Positions 1 to 12,486 of a stretch of 64,000 nucleotides of DNA are shown here, piece by piece. The stretch covers positions 81,855,129 to 81,919,128 of the forward strand of contig RSEF01000003.1 of assembly GCA_003993805.1 (NCBI GenBank), given 5' to 3'. Each line of letters opens with the position of its first letter. Within the stretch, counting starts at the first letter, position 1. The stretch is from Himantopus leucocephalus. Lineage: Eukaryota; Chordata; Aves; Charadriiformes; Recurvirostridae. Position numbers and translations under genes: made by a program. The notes below the pieces were generated by a model. That model had not been told where the DNA came from. It did not search any database and saw nothing but the letters and a program-made list of their open reading frames with translations.

Positions 1-380
1 ATGGTGAGGCAGGCTGTCCCCCTGCAGCCCATGGAGGTTAACGCTGGAGCAGATATTCACCTGCAGCCCGGATCCCACGCCAGAGCAGGTGGATGCCCAA
101 AGGAGGCTGCAACCCTGTAGGAAGCCTGCACTGGAGCAGGGTCCTGGCAGGACTTGTGGACCCATGGAGAGAGGAGCCTACTCTGGAGCAGGTTTTCTGG
201 CAGGACTTGTGACCCCGTGGGGGACCCACGCTGGAGCAGTCTGTTAAAGGGACTGCAACCCATGGAATGGACCCACACTGGAGCAGTTCATGGAGAACTG
301 CAGCCCGTGGGAAGGGCTCACAATCGAAAAGTTCATGGAGGACTGTCTCCCATGGGAGGAACCCCACGCTGGAGCAGGAG
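1..380. repeat. Diverged GC-rich minisatellite inside the LTR
   Basis: The block contains repeated short motifs: CACGCTGGAGCAG, CACACTGGAGCAG, CTGCAGCCC(A/G)TGG and GGCAGGACTTGTG recur at irregular spacings of about 40-70 bases. Examples are at 47-53, 225-238, 272-283 and 365-377. Units differ by substitutions and small indels, so this is an old variable-length array rather than a recent expansion. It lies within the LTR's internal region and should vary in copy number between copies of the family. Confidence 0.6.
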
Positions 381-752
381 AAGAGAGTGAGGAGGAAGGA
401 GCAGCAGAGACAACGTGTGATGAACTGACCAAAACCCCCACTCGCTGTCGTCCCACACTGCTCAGGGGAAGGAGGTAGAGAAATTGGGAGTGAAGTTGAG
501 CCCAGGAAGAAGGAAGGAGTGGTAGAAAGGTCTTTTATTTCTTATAATCCTATTCTAACCTTTGATTGACAATAGATGAATTTCACTGAGTTGTCTGTTT
601 TGCCCATGACAGTAATTGGTGAATAATCTCCTTGTCTTTATCTTGACCCACAAGCCTTTCATCATATTTTTCTCCCCCTGGCCAGTTGAGGAGGCAGAGT
701 GATAGAGTGCCTTGGTGGGCACCTGGTGCCCAGCCAAGGTCAGCACACCACA
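1..752 (-). mobile_element. Avian endogenous-retrovirus LTR, 5' part, truncated by the window edge
   Basis: Read on the minus strand, the element begins at 752 with TGTGGTGTGCTGACC. It continues through a segment reading like CAGGTGCCCACC and a purine/pyrimidine-biased middle, then enters a diverged minisatellite (about 370 down to 1) whose units contain CCACGCTGGAGCAG or close variants when read on the plus strand. I recognise this arrangement, a TGTGGTG start followed by CTGGAGCAG-rich repeats, as a widespread avian LTR; the family assignment is from memory, not from a search. The other end lies outside the window, so whether it is a solo LTR or flanks a provirus cannot be decided. No gag, pol or env coding sequence is visible. 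The block is clearly more GC-rich than its surroundings. Short open frames inside it are products of the repeat units. Confidence 0.65.
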
Positions 753-3247
753 CGTGCACAGGAATCCCCTCAAGCAGTAAAGAATCTTCCTTCTAACGGG
801 GATGTTAGAGCCGAGCTTTTAAACTGACCAATTCTTTGCAGAGCTCAGAACAGGTGTCTTCAACAGACTTTATATCACCGATTAGTTAATATGAGTCATA
901 ACTACAGGGACTAAAAGTTTAGGATTTCTGGAGAGGATCATGTAGATACAGCAGTTTTCAAATGAAAGTCTGCCACTTTTGAAGTCTGCAAGTATATTCT
1001 ACCAAGCTTTCAAAAATTAAATTCAATGTTATACCAATGGTAATGAAATGCTTCTGTTATTTCTACAAAGTTGTCTCAGCTTGAAAACTTGAGGCAGTTT
1101 GGAGCTGTGTAGCGATCCGTTTTGGAATTCTGAAAAGATGGGGCTGTGTTCATTCCCAAACGGGTTGTCAGAAAGGCATCAAACAAAGTTTTGGATTGTG
1201 CTGAGGCAACAGTGATTTAGTCTTACTGTATTTCTCTGACTAATGTGGCTCCCAACGAGATCTCAAGGACCAGAAAAGATGTGGAAATAATTGGTGGGTT
1301 GTAAGGAAAAAATATTCCTCAGCACTGCACCTCCAGAGAAAGTGTGTTGTCTGCAGAGTTTAATAGTCAGCTGACGTTATTTACGTTTCATCTGAACTGA
1401 GTAGGAAAAGACCAGTTAACATAAAAGAATGTATGTCTGATAATCACGGCCAGTTTGAAGGCCCTTTTATCTGGGTCTGTGGATTCCCGTATCTGTATGC
1501 TGTTGAGGAGATAGTTAGAATTTTGATTACAGAATAAAGCACCTACAGAAAGTGCTGTATGCAAATGCTGAAGAGCATGGGTCAAAGTTTTATGCTTTCT
1601 GGGACTGCCTAGCATATTAACAGGTCTAGGGAAAAAATGACTGTGGTTAAAAATTAATAGCACACTGACAAGTATGATTTAAACCTATCCAAATCTAAGT
1701 CAGACAGCCCTAGTAAAATCTTCACATACTTAAGAGGTAACCCATAGCCAGTGGTGTCAAAAAGTGCTGTGAGGATTGAGAAATTAATCTACATTTCTCT
1801 CACATAGAAGTTTTGTCCTTGTGTGAAAAGTAAGTGAGGGATTTTGCTGCCCTTGTGTCTTTTATTTAACCTCCATTAGCACTGCATGTAGTAAAATGCT
1901 ACTGTGTTAAATAAACATTACTTCTTTGAAAAACAAATTAGATAGCAAGTAATATGTTAAGAGCTGACTGAATTCTTCCTCCCCATTTAGTTGAGATACA
2001 TCTCCCTTTTCCTCTGTCAAGCATTTGTTGCTTTGCACGTCCTTATGTTCATCAGAAAGTTGGATAAATTATTTTCACACACTGGACTAACAGTAAATTG
2101 ATTGCTTCCTCTAACTGGCATTTATGGTATAGCTGGATTATGCCATTGTACTGCTTCTGCTTACTAAGTAGGTGACAGAAACTTCCGTAACTGGAGAGCA
2201 GCAAAGGAGTTATAGTTATTTACAGAAAAAATGTTTTTAAGTTTTGAAAATATTTCCCCTACTCAGCAGCTGTCCATATGTTAATCAATCATCTGACCTT
2301 ATGCAATACAGCAAACCAATCTTGATTCAATTATTAATGAAAGTCCTTTCTGAAACTACTAGGCCACCTCAGTATATGAAAAACCATTGATGGCACTCTG
2401 TAATACAAACATTGCAGCGATAAATCAGGTCGTGGAATGAATGGCAACATCATATCTGGCTCTGCATCCAAAATGTCATCTATTTTGTTATTTTCTTTAT
2501 GGTAGCACACCATATGTGTTAAGTGCTGTGCTTTCAAGAAGGACAGACAAAGATCCTATTTAAAGGAGTTCAAGTCTAGGACAGGCTAGTAAAAAAAAAA
2601 AAAAGATTAAGGAGAAAAGAAGCAACAGTTGTTGATTCATACAAATATCAGCCGGACATTTTACTGCAGAAGTGGAGTATTTTTTAACAGAAGTTTAAAT
2701 GTGCAATGGGGAGAGGTGCTTATTGGTAACTTCAAACCACTTCAGTTGCTTTAGCAGTTCATGTCACTCGCTGATTTGTGGTAATCTTAACCTGTAATCA
2801 CAGCTCATTCCCAGTTGCTGTATTACTATTGAACAATCACAAACCAGGAATCGCTGGCTTCTGTCTGAGCCTCATACAGGTGTATCTCAATTCTATTCTG
2901 GCTTGGACATGTCTTTCAGCTGCATCCATACCTACATTAGAGATTTGCTTCAGAGCAGTAACACAGTTTTGAAGTATCTCAACTACCTCCATTTTCTCTG
3001 CTTTGGTTTGATTAGCAAAGTGATTTTGGTACACAGGAAGCAGAATTCTGTCAAAAGCAACTAAATGACAAATTCCTCTCCATGTGGGCGATTAATGTTT
3101 GCTTTTGCCTTATGGAGACCAGAGGGTAAGAAATAATGACCAATCACTGAGACAGCTTCGAAATACCCAGTGAGGATGTTTGGTTCAAGGCACCCGAGTA
3201 AATCTATCTGAAGTACACCCTTGAATCACTCTGAATTACTTAAGCAT
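753..3247. other. Unique-looking AT-rich DNA, no gene identified
   Basis: No repeat family was recognised here except a short A run near 2590-2603. The frames at 1547-1625 and 2368-2525 on the minus strand are listed or discussed as speculative exons. No promoter, CpG island or RNA gene was seen. Confidence 0.5.
2368..2525 (-). other. Speculative coding exon
   Basis: On the minus strand an acceptor (tract CTTTGTCTGTCCTTCTTG, then GCACAG) precedes 52 open codons plus two bases. The segment ends at a GTGGCC donor after ...HILR. It includes the peptide DDILDAEPDMMLPF. The phase (0 to 2) fits the next downstream candidate at 1547-1625, which starts with one base after the acceptor TTTTTTCCCTAG. 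The protein was not recognised. Position-1 G bias is weak (about 21%), so chance is a real alternative. Confidence 0.2.
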
Positions 3248-3424
3248 ATCATAGAATCATAAAATCATAGAATTGTTAAGGTTGGAAGGGACTTATAAGA
3301 TCGAGTCCAACCATTAACCTAACCTGACAAAACCACTTCAAAACCATATCCCCAAGTACCAGGTGTTTTTTAAACACCTCCGGGACTGGCAAATCCACGA
3401 CCTCCCTGGGCAGCCTATCCTTCT
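3248..3424 (-). mobile_element. CR1 LINE 3' tail fragment
   Basis: The plus strand begins with ATCATAGAATCATAAAATCATAG, the reverse complement of the terminal CR1 octamer repeats. It continues with the standard CR1 tail (GGTTGGAAGGGACTT, GAGTCCAACC, CTCCCTGGGCAGCCT). The copy is about 175 bp, so it is strongly 5'-truncated and non-coding. Similarity is lost after about 3424. It is on the minus strand because the terminal repeats lie at the low-coordinate end. Confidence 0.9.
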
Positions 3425-4150
3425 TGTGTCCAATATAGTTTCAGCTGGCTTCACCATTCTTGTTCACCTGATGCATAAATTAAATTCATAGTGTTTAATG
3501 AAGATGGAAAGACAGCAAAGATGTATGATTTACTGATGTAAAGTGTTTTGAGAACTTTGGACATTAGTCCTGTGAAATGGCAAATCATTACCATATGAAA
3601 CAAATCCCTTATTGTCTTGAAATCTAATGAGGTAGATAACTTAAATGTTTTAACATTAAGTATTCAAAAGCACTTAGTATTGCTTAATAAAGAAAGCAAT
3701 AACAAGAAGGAAAGAAGGAGAGCAAGTAAGCAACTGCAATGCCTACGGCAATTCCAGGGTTAGGCAAAGAACTAGCGTGCAAAGAAATCTCATTATAAAA
3801 AGAAATAATATTTGCATTTTTACTGTTTCTTTTGTTGAGTGTTATATTTGAAAGGGAGTGAATCTATCAGTATTAGATATCTAATTTAGAAATGTAATTT
3901 AAATTGGTTTATCTTTCGTTTTCTCTTCCCCCATTTTTTATTGGATTTTATAATAACATAAGCATATATGAAAAAAGAGTAAAAATGGGTAATTATATGC
4001 ACAACTATTTTTAAAATACAGTAGTGATGGCAAAGATGAGCTGAAAAGTACTCATACGCTATTGTAGTGTCAAGGTATAGGCCACACGTTAGGAACAGTC
4101 AGAGTAGTAATACTAGAGAACAAAAGATACCTCTTTAACATTATAGATAA

Positions 4151-4231
4151 TAAAGACAGACAGATAGATGGATAGATGGATAAATAGATAGATAGATGGG
4201 GGTGGTGGTGTATGTATGTGTATATATATAG
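4151..4231. repeat. Compound microsatellite (GATA/GATG)n then (TG/TA)n
   Basis: An interrupted tetranucleotide run of GATA and GATG units (4151-4199) passes directly into GGTGGTGG and then TGTATGTATGTGTATATATATAG. The imperfect units suggest an old, decaying microsatellite. Confidence 0.85.
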
Positions 4232-6408
4232 TTACCAAAGAAATTGAAATTTATAGCGAGCACATCAGAGTGTGTTACAGATCTTCCCCTCCACCCACCG
4301 CCAATACACATGAGGGGCACAGGACTGGCAGCCTGTAGGTTCCAGGGCCAAAGGAACTGTTTTAGCTTGACCTGAAGAGCCAATATATATGCTGCTGTCA
4401 GAGAAAAGGTGTGGCCAAAGTGTGTCATGTTTACAGTAGAACACCTATAGTTACACGATCTGGGTGATTTCATGAGTGTTCTAAAGCTCCAGATAAGACT
4501 CTATTCTTATTCTTATAATTTTCCACAGACTGGATAAAAATCACTATGTTACTATACATCTGACCTTTAGATATTCTAGGGAAACAGAGAGGAGCCTGAG
4601 AAAGAACCAGTTAAAGCATTAATCCAGAGGAAACCCAAAGATGGGGACTGGCTTTAAGCTAGAAACTTGCATTCTTCACTTCTATACTGTTATCTGACTT
4701 CCAGTACAAGATAATTATTTTCTCTAGACGTCAACCTCTACCACATCCCAGAAAAACACTGAATTTTTATGGTGAAAAAGGCAGTTTTCTTTTTCAGTTC
4801 TTCTACAGCTCTAAAATACGTTAGGTTGAGATACTTATTTGTAGACAGACAGCTAATTATATATGTTGTCTGAGGCTTAAACTACTGCAAAAATTTAAAG
4901 GGCACATTGACTCCTAAAGATTTTCAACTTAGAAATTGTTATCCTGTAATATCAAAACCAAGAGTTTAAACATCCCCAAAACTTAATTTCATAGCTATGA
5001 ATTTCACTTTGCTGTTAAACTGTAATAAGACTATGGATTTACAAATCATGTATTTTTCCCAAGAAGTATATTGCCTTACAAGACAATAAAAGTAATGTCT
5101 TTCACAAAGTTAGCATTTCCTGAAGGCTACTTAGAAGAGTAACAACTTCTAGATTGGCACAAAAGCTTGCAGAGTTAAAGATCAAAAGTATTTTCTTACT
5201 GAGTGTTTTCCCCAGTAGTTTTAGTGGCAAAAGAATCCCTTTCATTTTGTAAAGGGTTTGCTTAGTTGATCCAAATCACCTACTCATAGTATCCCAAGGG
5301 AGAACAATAATAATGTAGTGATGTAAATATGTTATTTCAACAAATAGCAACAGAACAAGACTCCTACCACCCACAAAAAAAATCTAAATAGAATTCAGCA
5401 TGTTCCCTCTTTCTCTGTGATCAGATAATATTTAAGTATTTTAGTTGCTCAAGGTCTTTCCAAGTTTTTAGTGTCATTTTCATATTATTGAAAATATTTT
5501 GTCATTCATTTAAATCTCAGCTTCCCTGAAGCAGAGATATTTTGCATTAAAGACTGTACATGACCAGCTTCATAGCTAATTCTCCTGGGAATCCTATGGC
5601 TTAAAGTTTATTTTTATTTTAATTCAATAATATGACTAAGACTAGGAACAATTTAGAGAAGGAACAGTAGAGGCACATACATTAGATAAACATATGTACA
5701 CACATGTGCTCCTACGTGTTCAAAAGCAATTCAGTTTTGTCCTTTAACACTGAAAAAGAGGTATTAAACTAAAACTATCTAATGTCTTAATAAGTAAATT
5801 TTTAACATTTCCTAGATGAAGTGCCTTTAGGGCAGAGTTCTCATGCTTTGCCAGATTCCTTGTTAGAAGCACAGGTAAATTTTGCCAATTTATTTTTTTT
5901 TCACATTTTCTGAATATGTGAAACAACTGCTTTCAGATCAGTGTTTTCCACTGTGATCTTTGGCATATACCATTGTTTCCATAGAGGTGTTATTGTCTTC
6001 TAACTCCCTTCCTTTTCAACCCCCGATACTTCAGTCTGTGAAAGAAAAGTACTTGTCACTCTTGGCATTGCCTCCCAGGACTGAGAAATGAGAAAAGGAG
6101 GTTTGGAGACAACTATTCACCATTTGGAGCTGATAGAAGGGGTATGTTATGTGGAGGAGGGAGTGCCTGAAGTGGGTACAGGGAATGTGTCAACGGCAAG
6201 CCTTGGGTATGGGTAAATGTGGGCCAGGAGAGAAATGTTGGTGCATTCACAAAAGTTGGAGAAAAGGGAAATTCCACACTGAATGGAGCTGATGTGAATC
6301 CCTTCTTGCCTTCTCCCTTTGGGATAATTAGCCAGACTTTAATTCACCTATCCAAATTCCTACACACAGAGTGGTCAGAGTGAGTTCATAATGAGAGTAA
6401 GATGATAC

Positions 6409-6617
6409 TTCATAGCATCTTTTCGGAACAAACCCAAAGTCTTCCCCCAAAGGCAAAGTGAACTGGAAAAAACTGTCATTATTTTGGAGCTTTTGGAGTC
6501 AGTGGTGCGGTGAGAGAGTACAAGGACCATTAGTAAGCATGTCAAGGCAAGAGCTGCATTAATGGCATTTATGCGCAGGACATCTGGTTCCATTAACCAG
6601 CCAACTTTTCTACCCTC
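6409..6617 (-). other. Speculative coding exon
   Basis: The minus strand shows a near-ideal acceptor: TTTTTTTTCTGTTTTCTACAG ends at 6618. It is followed by 69 open codons starting EGRKVGWLMEPDVLR and containing the hydrophobic stretch AALALTCLLMVLVLS. The donor is uncertain; GTATCA at 6403-6408 would leave phase 2. First-codon-position G is about 28%, mildly coding-like. No family was recognised. It could pair with 8514-8720, which ends in phase 0. Confidence 0.22.
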
Positions 6618-6845
6618 CTGTAGAAAACAGAAAAAAAATCTTACTGACTCTGGAACAGACCCTCTTACTTGTTCTATTCCTAGACTTTTATCTTACCAAG
6701 ATTGCTCATCTTTTAAAACGTTCTTTTAGGACACCAAATTTTCTTTTCTTCTGTAAAAAATGGTACCCCATCAAATAGGTTTCCTTCTGCATGCTGCTCT
6801 TGTTCTTAAGAAGCTGAGGAAATCCTTATTTTCTGAATGAGAGGA

Positions 6846-6931
6846 AGAGCGGAGCGGAGCGGAGCGGAGAGGAGAGGAGAGGAGAGGAGAGGAGAGGAGA
6901 GGAGAGGAGAGGAGAGGAGAGGAGAGGAGAA
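6846..6931. repeat. (GGAGC)4 to (GGAGA)n pentanucleotide microsatellite
   Basis: About four GGAGC units change abruptly to about fourteen perfect GGAGA units, forming a roughly 85-base tract that is nearly all purine on the plus strand. Open frames through it on both strands (ER/GEERR-type on plus, LLSSP-type on minus) are artefacts of the repeat. Confidence 0.95.
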
Positions 6932-8513
6932 GCAATGTGTAGGGACAAGACAAAAGAACAAAGTGGAGGAGATGATAACAGACATGAAGTATTTCTCTTT
7001 ACATAGACATGCTTGCCCTAGTGTTACAGACCTCCTTTTAATGTCCCACTCTCAAAGAACACCCCACGTGGAAAAGAAAGCAAGTGTTATTGACAGGTCA
7101 CCTCCCAAAGTGCACAACAAAGTCATGTAACAACTTGTAAGGTATTTATATCTCTTTTCAAAGGAAATATCTGATTACATAGAAAAGACTACTCCTATGG
7201 CCCAATTCATCTCAGAATACTCAGAGGGCTGTGGAGATGCTGACATTTTTGAAATATTTGGAAATGCATTCATTTAATTCACAGCTCTAATACACAGAAG
7301 CAGAAAAACTAACCCAAATTATAACCACTTTTCTCTCCTTTGCTCATTCATTATAAGGCTCATAAGTTGCCTAAGCATTTACTTGCAGCCAGGTGTGGCC
7401 TAAGACCTTCAATGAATTTCTAATGATTTTTTTGCTTAGCTTGAATATTAATGAATGATGTACTGAAATTTTTCTTATGATGTGCAATGAGGGAATTTTC
7501 AAGGATAAAAGTTCTTTTGGTTCTTTATCCTAAGGATTTTTCTATTGATTCCAGTTAGTGTGTCACCTTGTGCAGCACCCTCAAAAATGTGTTACCTTGC
7601 TTAATGACCTTTATTCTTAAGGAAATCTCTTAAGTTATCCTGAAGGATTCTAGCAAGACTCTGGCAATTATGTATAATACAAATTGGACTACAAATATAT
7701 TTCAACTGCTTTCCTTGTCTTTTTTAAGCTTGAACTGTCTTATTCTGGTGATTGTGATATTTATTTCTAATTGCCAAATAAAATTTAATACTATAAAACC
7801 TCTCTGGATATCAAATATCAATATACATTAAAAGCTGATTAAATATGTTCTGCATGAGGATTCACATAGCCCATATGTTTTGAAGTTTTCTTACATATCT
7901 GTGTCGTACAATGGAAAAATGAATTACATATGGATTCTGGAAATCTGGACCCAATTTCCAATATTACAGCCAATGTATTAGGTTATATGAGGAGAGCCAC
8001 TTTACATTTCTGTGTCAAATTCCCCTCCCATTCTTCTTCTGGCTCATATGCTTAGACTGTACATTGCTTGAAAGGGATATTGTCTATCACTGAGGGGATA
8101 GAAAACACCTCTTACAATGAGGTCTGATTTTGACTGTGAATTCAAGATTTGACAATAGTGAAAAAATAGCAGCAACAATACCAGGACTCCAAGTTTTTGC
8201 AAGATTTTCACTCTTTTCAAAATGCTAAACAAAAATGAGTCTACTCTAAGGACTTATTTGCCTGCTTTTCCAGTCTCTGTTCTTCACGAACTTGAACATA
8301 TTTCTTGTGTTATTTAGAGGGTAAGCCATATGATTGAAAAACCTTGTAGAAGTGTGTATGCAACTATATATGTATGTATTTATGAAAGTTCACTTTGGGA
8401 ACTCTCTTGCTTGGAACTCCACAATCAAATGTGTATTAAACCTTTTGCAACTTTATTCCAGTTTTCAGATGTTATTGCTGGTAGGCCCAATATTCCTGGC
8501 TTTCTCTCTTTAC

Positions 8514-8720
8514 TTCTTGTTGAGCTAGTTTAAGAGTTTCTTCAATCCATTCAATAAAACACCCAGTGTTACCATCTCCTGGATCTTCATACTCTATTGT
8601 GCCAAAATAGCAGGAGCCATTAGTCCCCTGAGTGTCCTTGTAACTTACAAATTGCAAAAAGTATGTATAACTTGCCTGAGTGATACACTTGAAATGTTCT
8701 TCAATGTATAACCTAAATAT
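8514..8720 (-). other. Speculative coding exon
   Basis: On the minus strand, after acceptor TTTTCATCAGATTCAG, a frame runs open for 69 codons to a GTAAAG donor at 8508-8513. Alternatively it runs 83 codons, counting the stop, to a TAA at 8472-8474; an AATAAA lies about 15 bases past that stop. Peptides seen include FRLYIEEHFK, GTIEYEDPGDG and ETLKLAQQE. First-position G is about 29% against 21% overall, mildly coding-like. If the stop is used, this could be the last coding exon of a small gene. The family was not recognised. Confidence 0.27.
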
Positions 8721-8832
8721 CTGAATCTGATGAAAAGCTCTTTTTTTCCCTTTCTTTTCTCTAGATGAACGTAATACTCTGGATTCATAGTGTGCATTTG
8801 TCTAAAGTTTGATTTGACTTACACGAACTTAC

Positions 8833-8943
8833 TATTTGTTTACTTTTCTGAGACAACAATGCCATGTCAGATGAAGAGGAGGGTGATGAAATTTCAGAGC
8901 TCTGAGCAGATATTTTGGGAAGCCCATGGAGTTCTGCTATATC
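8833..8943 (-). other. Speculative coding exon
   Basis: On the minus strand the acceptor CTTTTTTTAAAGCCTTACAG is followed by exactly 37 open codons. These run from DIAELHGLPK, through a serine-rich stretch (SSPSSSS), to SQKSKQI, and then reach a consensus donor GTAAGT at 8827-8832. Start and end phase are both 0. It joins in frame to 8514-8720, whose acceptor is also phase 0. This is one of the better-looking splice pairs in the window. No domain was recognised and there is no independent support. Confidence 0.27.
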
Positions 8944-11900
8944 CTGTAAGGCTTTAAAAAAAGCAAGTAGAGTGCCTATGTTTAACAAAGGAGATAAAAA
9001 AGAGCTGTAGAAATGCAGATCAATCAATCAGCTTTATTAATTTTTGAGAAAAATACTGTAAAAGGGTAATCAGACAATTTGTAGTTACCTAGAAGATTAT
9101 AAAATGGTGAATAACAGCCAGTGTGGACTTATCCAGTGTGATTTGTATCAAAGAAATCTATTTTCTTTTTTTATAGCAGGGTAGCAGACTATGGGAAGAG
9201 GAGAAACAGTCCACACTCCCGTTTTCATATGATCCCATTGCCATGTATCTTCACTTTTTTGAGTGGTTTTTGTTTGCTTTGTCTCTTGTAGCATTCTTAG
9301 AAGTTTGTTATGAAAACCTCATTTGCATAATATTGCTACAGCATAGGTGCAAAGATATTTGAAAGCTCAATATAAAGACCAGTTTTCAATAGTTCATGTT
9401 CAGAATACAAGGTTGTACCAAGTTATTCCCTGCCAAGATCTATCTTGTGTGGTACTAGTCAGTATTTTTATGAATAAACATTAGAATAAAGAGTAGATGT
9501 ATTAAATCTGCTAGTAACTGAGACCAAAGGATAGTCACTATGTTGAGATACACAAATAAAGTTCAAAATGATCTTAATACAAGAGAAAGATGACTCCGAA
9601 AGAAATACACAATTTGGTAGGAACAAGTTCAAGATGTCATTCTCAAGTAAGAATAATATACCATATGAATATAGGATGGGAGAGAACTGACTGAAATAAT
9701 ACTACAAAAATAAATTTGGGGGCTATAGTGGATCAAAACCTGAATTTTATTTAAAAAGTTATGAAGAAATCAAATTTCATACTGGGGATATAAAACCATA
9801 AGTAGTATCTCCAGAACTGAATAAATCTTTTCACTTTTCTCAGCAGAGGGGAGAATTCCATCAAGGTTCTCTCAGTGGTACTATGCTTCTGTGACTTTAG
9901 TTATAGGATCCCTTCAGAAGTCGTAAGAGGAATTTTTCTGGTCAAATCAGACATTTCAACTATTCCTCAGTGTTATAAAAGCTTTCATGATGCTATTTCA
10001 GTTACCACAGTTTTTTATGTACACTTATTTTTTGCCTTATGGCAAGGTGATTCTTTAGTAGGTAGTTTTTTTGTTGCACTAATTTTGTCTGCAGTGACCT
10101 AGCATTAGTTTTAGCTATAGTTTTGTCTCAGAGTCAGTACTCATATGAGCTTGCTTCTTAGTGTCCTGTTCTCTCTTTCACTCTCTTGATGTTAATATGC
10201 ACGATGGAAAATGTGTGTTATCAAAAAAGGAGTTCTTCTTACAAGCAGAAGTTCGTGCATGGATTTGTCTCAAAAAAGACTAATTAAAACTTACAAACTG
10301 CTTTAACAGTGAACTTTAAATTCATATTGTGAGGAAAATCTACTTACATACCCACAAGAATATTTTCCCATGATATACAAATACCAGTGTACTGTTTTTT
10401 GGGGCCTGAGGGAATCAAGGCATTTTATCATTGCAGTCAAAGTTATATAAAAAGATTTATTATACTTTCCCAGGCCATAACATGAGGCACACTCTTCTAT
10501 CGCCTCTTAAGCCTTTGGATCTCCTAATGGCAGAACAGATGGAGTTGTTAACTCTCTGAGGAGTCATGTAACACTTTTAAGACTGGCTTTGAGTTTTCCC
10601 AGAGATATATATACACTCAACCTCTTGCTACTTATACAATCACTTGACTATCTCTCTTAAGAGAGACTATGATTAAATCTTTCTCTGAGTAAGATCAAAT
10701 TCAAGCCCACTATTTATAATGCACAAATAAGCTTCATAACAGATTTCTTTCCTTTCTGAAATAATTGGGTGATTGATGTCAGGAACAGATGACACATGCC
10801 TTATCATTTTACTCATTAGAGTCCCTTGAAAACTTTCAAACCCAACTTCTCTAACAAGGAACCATTCTATAATCTAGACCTAATGAGGTGAACAGTCTTT
10901 TGATAAAAAAAAAAATCATATCCATAGGTGCTGATACTTTTGTGATAGTGAAAACAGTAGGAGTATAAATAGAAAAAGTTATGGCTTGTGGTTCTGTTTA
11001 TTTTAATTATCAAACAGTGCCAAGGTTTGCTTTCTGGCCTTAAAGCCAAATGGCAAAATTGCAGCACGTGCATATTACTAATCTTTCTTAGCATTTCAAC
11101 AGGGTGGCGACATGCAAAGAGTCTAATGAGAACAATTCCTGGCCCAGGCTACATTCTCAAATACACCTGTTATTTGAAAGTGTTGGTTGGCTGGGATTAA
11201 AATAATTTCAGTATTTATCTGTTACAGATGATCCAGTTCCAGTGCAAGTAACAGTCCTCTCACACTAATTTGCTCTTCTGAGATACTGAGACAGATGGAA
11301 ATTTGGTTAGTTGGCTGGATTTGGGACTAGGAATAATTTGCCTTCACTACAGAAGAAGATACTTGGGTTTTGTTAAATCGTTTGGTTAATAAATTCTTCT
11401 GACGTTGATTTACTGGTTTGGAATGTGTTTATCTTGACATGACATGTGCAGGCTAAGCTGTTTTCACACCACAGGTTTTGTTAAGATGCTTTAAGATCCC
11501 TTAAATAGAATAAGATATCCCAACACTTTGTGGATGGTATGACCATATATAGATTTAAATGAATATGTAAATTGTATAGTTTGAATTAAATTATGAAAGA
11601 CACTTTTGAACACTGGTTCCTTGTCAATTTGCCCAAGATATATCTTTAGCATCTGCTGCTCATTTGCTCCACCAGGCCAAGGCCTTTGTGGATATGAAAT
11701 CAGTAATGAAGTGCTTCCTTTGTATTACTGTCATTCTGGATTTCTACTGTAAGAATTCCTAAATTTTGGTAATAATCTTACTATGGTAATTAGAATTAAC
11801 TAACCAAATGTAAAAGGTGTTACCCAGCCTGAACATAATCCTCTTATAATTTGAGACATTCAACACTGCTGTGTTCTATCCTCTTTTCCAAAATGCATTG

Positions 11901-12486
11901 AATTTCCAACTGTTACCCTACTTTTTGTACTGCTATTATTTGCTGACACTGGATTGCAGACCTAGGAATATTGTCTAACATGGAATCAAAGCACACCTGA
12001 GCAACTTTTAAAGTTATCTTCTTTTACCTTCAAAAGGCCTTTTAATGACATTTTGACATAGCTAATATGTTTTGGGTAAAGGGCAAAAGACTAAGAAAAT
12101 CTTTTTATTGATATTTAATTGCAACATTCCTTCTGGCACCTCTATTGATGAAAGGCCAGCCAAGTTTTGCATTCTGTTTCTGTACTGAATTCTATAGCTA
12201 TTCAGTTAGACTTGTAGTTCCGAGATCTCTAAACAGATTTTTTCCTTAAGCTTGAAGATACTGCTGTTCTCTCTTTTAATCCCCCAAATATGAAAAAGCA
12301 GAGTGCTTCCTTTTTCTTTTTTTTTTTTTTTAATGGAATAATTCTCACAACCTTTGAGGGGTATCTCACTTTCTGACTGCTGAAATTTATTGTGAACTTT
12401 CAGTAGTAACAACAATAACAAAAGTTATGTCATTGTTCCTTATTGTTCTGTCTACAGTAAACTTATTGTATTTGTATTTCTTTTCA

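Larger units (their letters stand above)
3425..6845. other. Unique-looking AT-rich DNA with one microsatellite
   Basis: Apart from the GATA/GGAT microsatellite at 4151-4231 and the speculative exon at 6409-6617, I see no supported gene, RNA or repeat family in this stretch. Confidence 0.5.
6932..12486. other. Unique-looking AT-rich DNA, two speculative exons
   Basis: Homopolymer runs occur near 10900 (A) and 12307 (T). The best coding candidates, at 8514-8720 and 8833-8943, are listed separately. I see no recognisable repeat family and no RNA gene. Confidence 0.5.

Noticed and set aside
38..478. Several overlapping 60-110 codon frames on both strands
   Set aside because: They follow the CTGGAGCAG-type repeat units of the LTR; stops are rare there only because it is GC-rich.
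2165..2190. 26-base micro-exon with a near-perfect acceptor and donor on the minus strand
   Set aside because: Too short to support, and it falls between two other candidates that already join in phase without it.
6771..7130. Arginine/glutamate-rich and leucine/serine-rich frames on opposite strands
   Set aside because: Generated by the GGAGA microsatellite.
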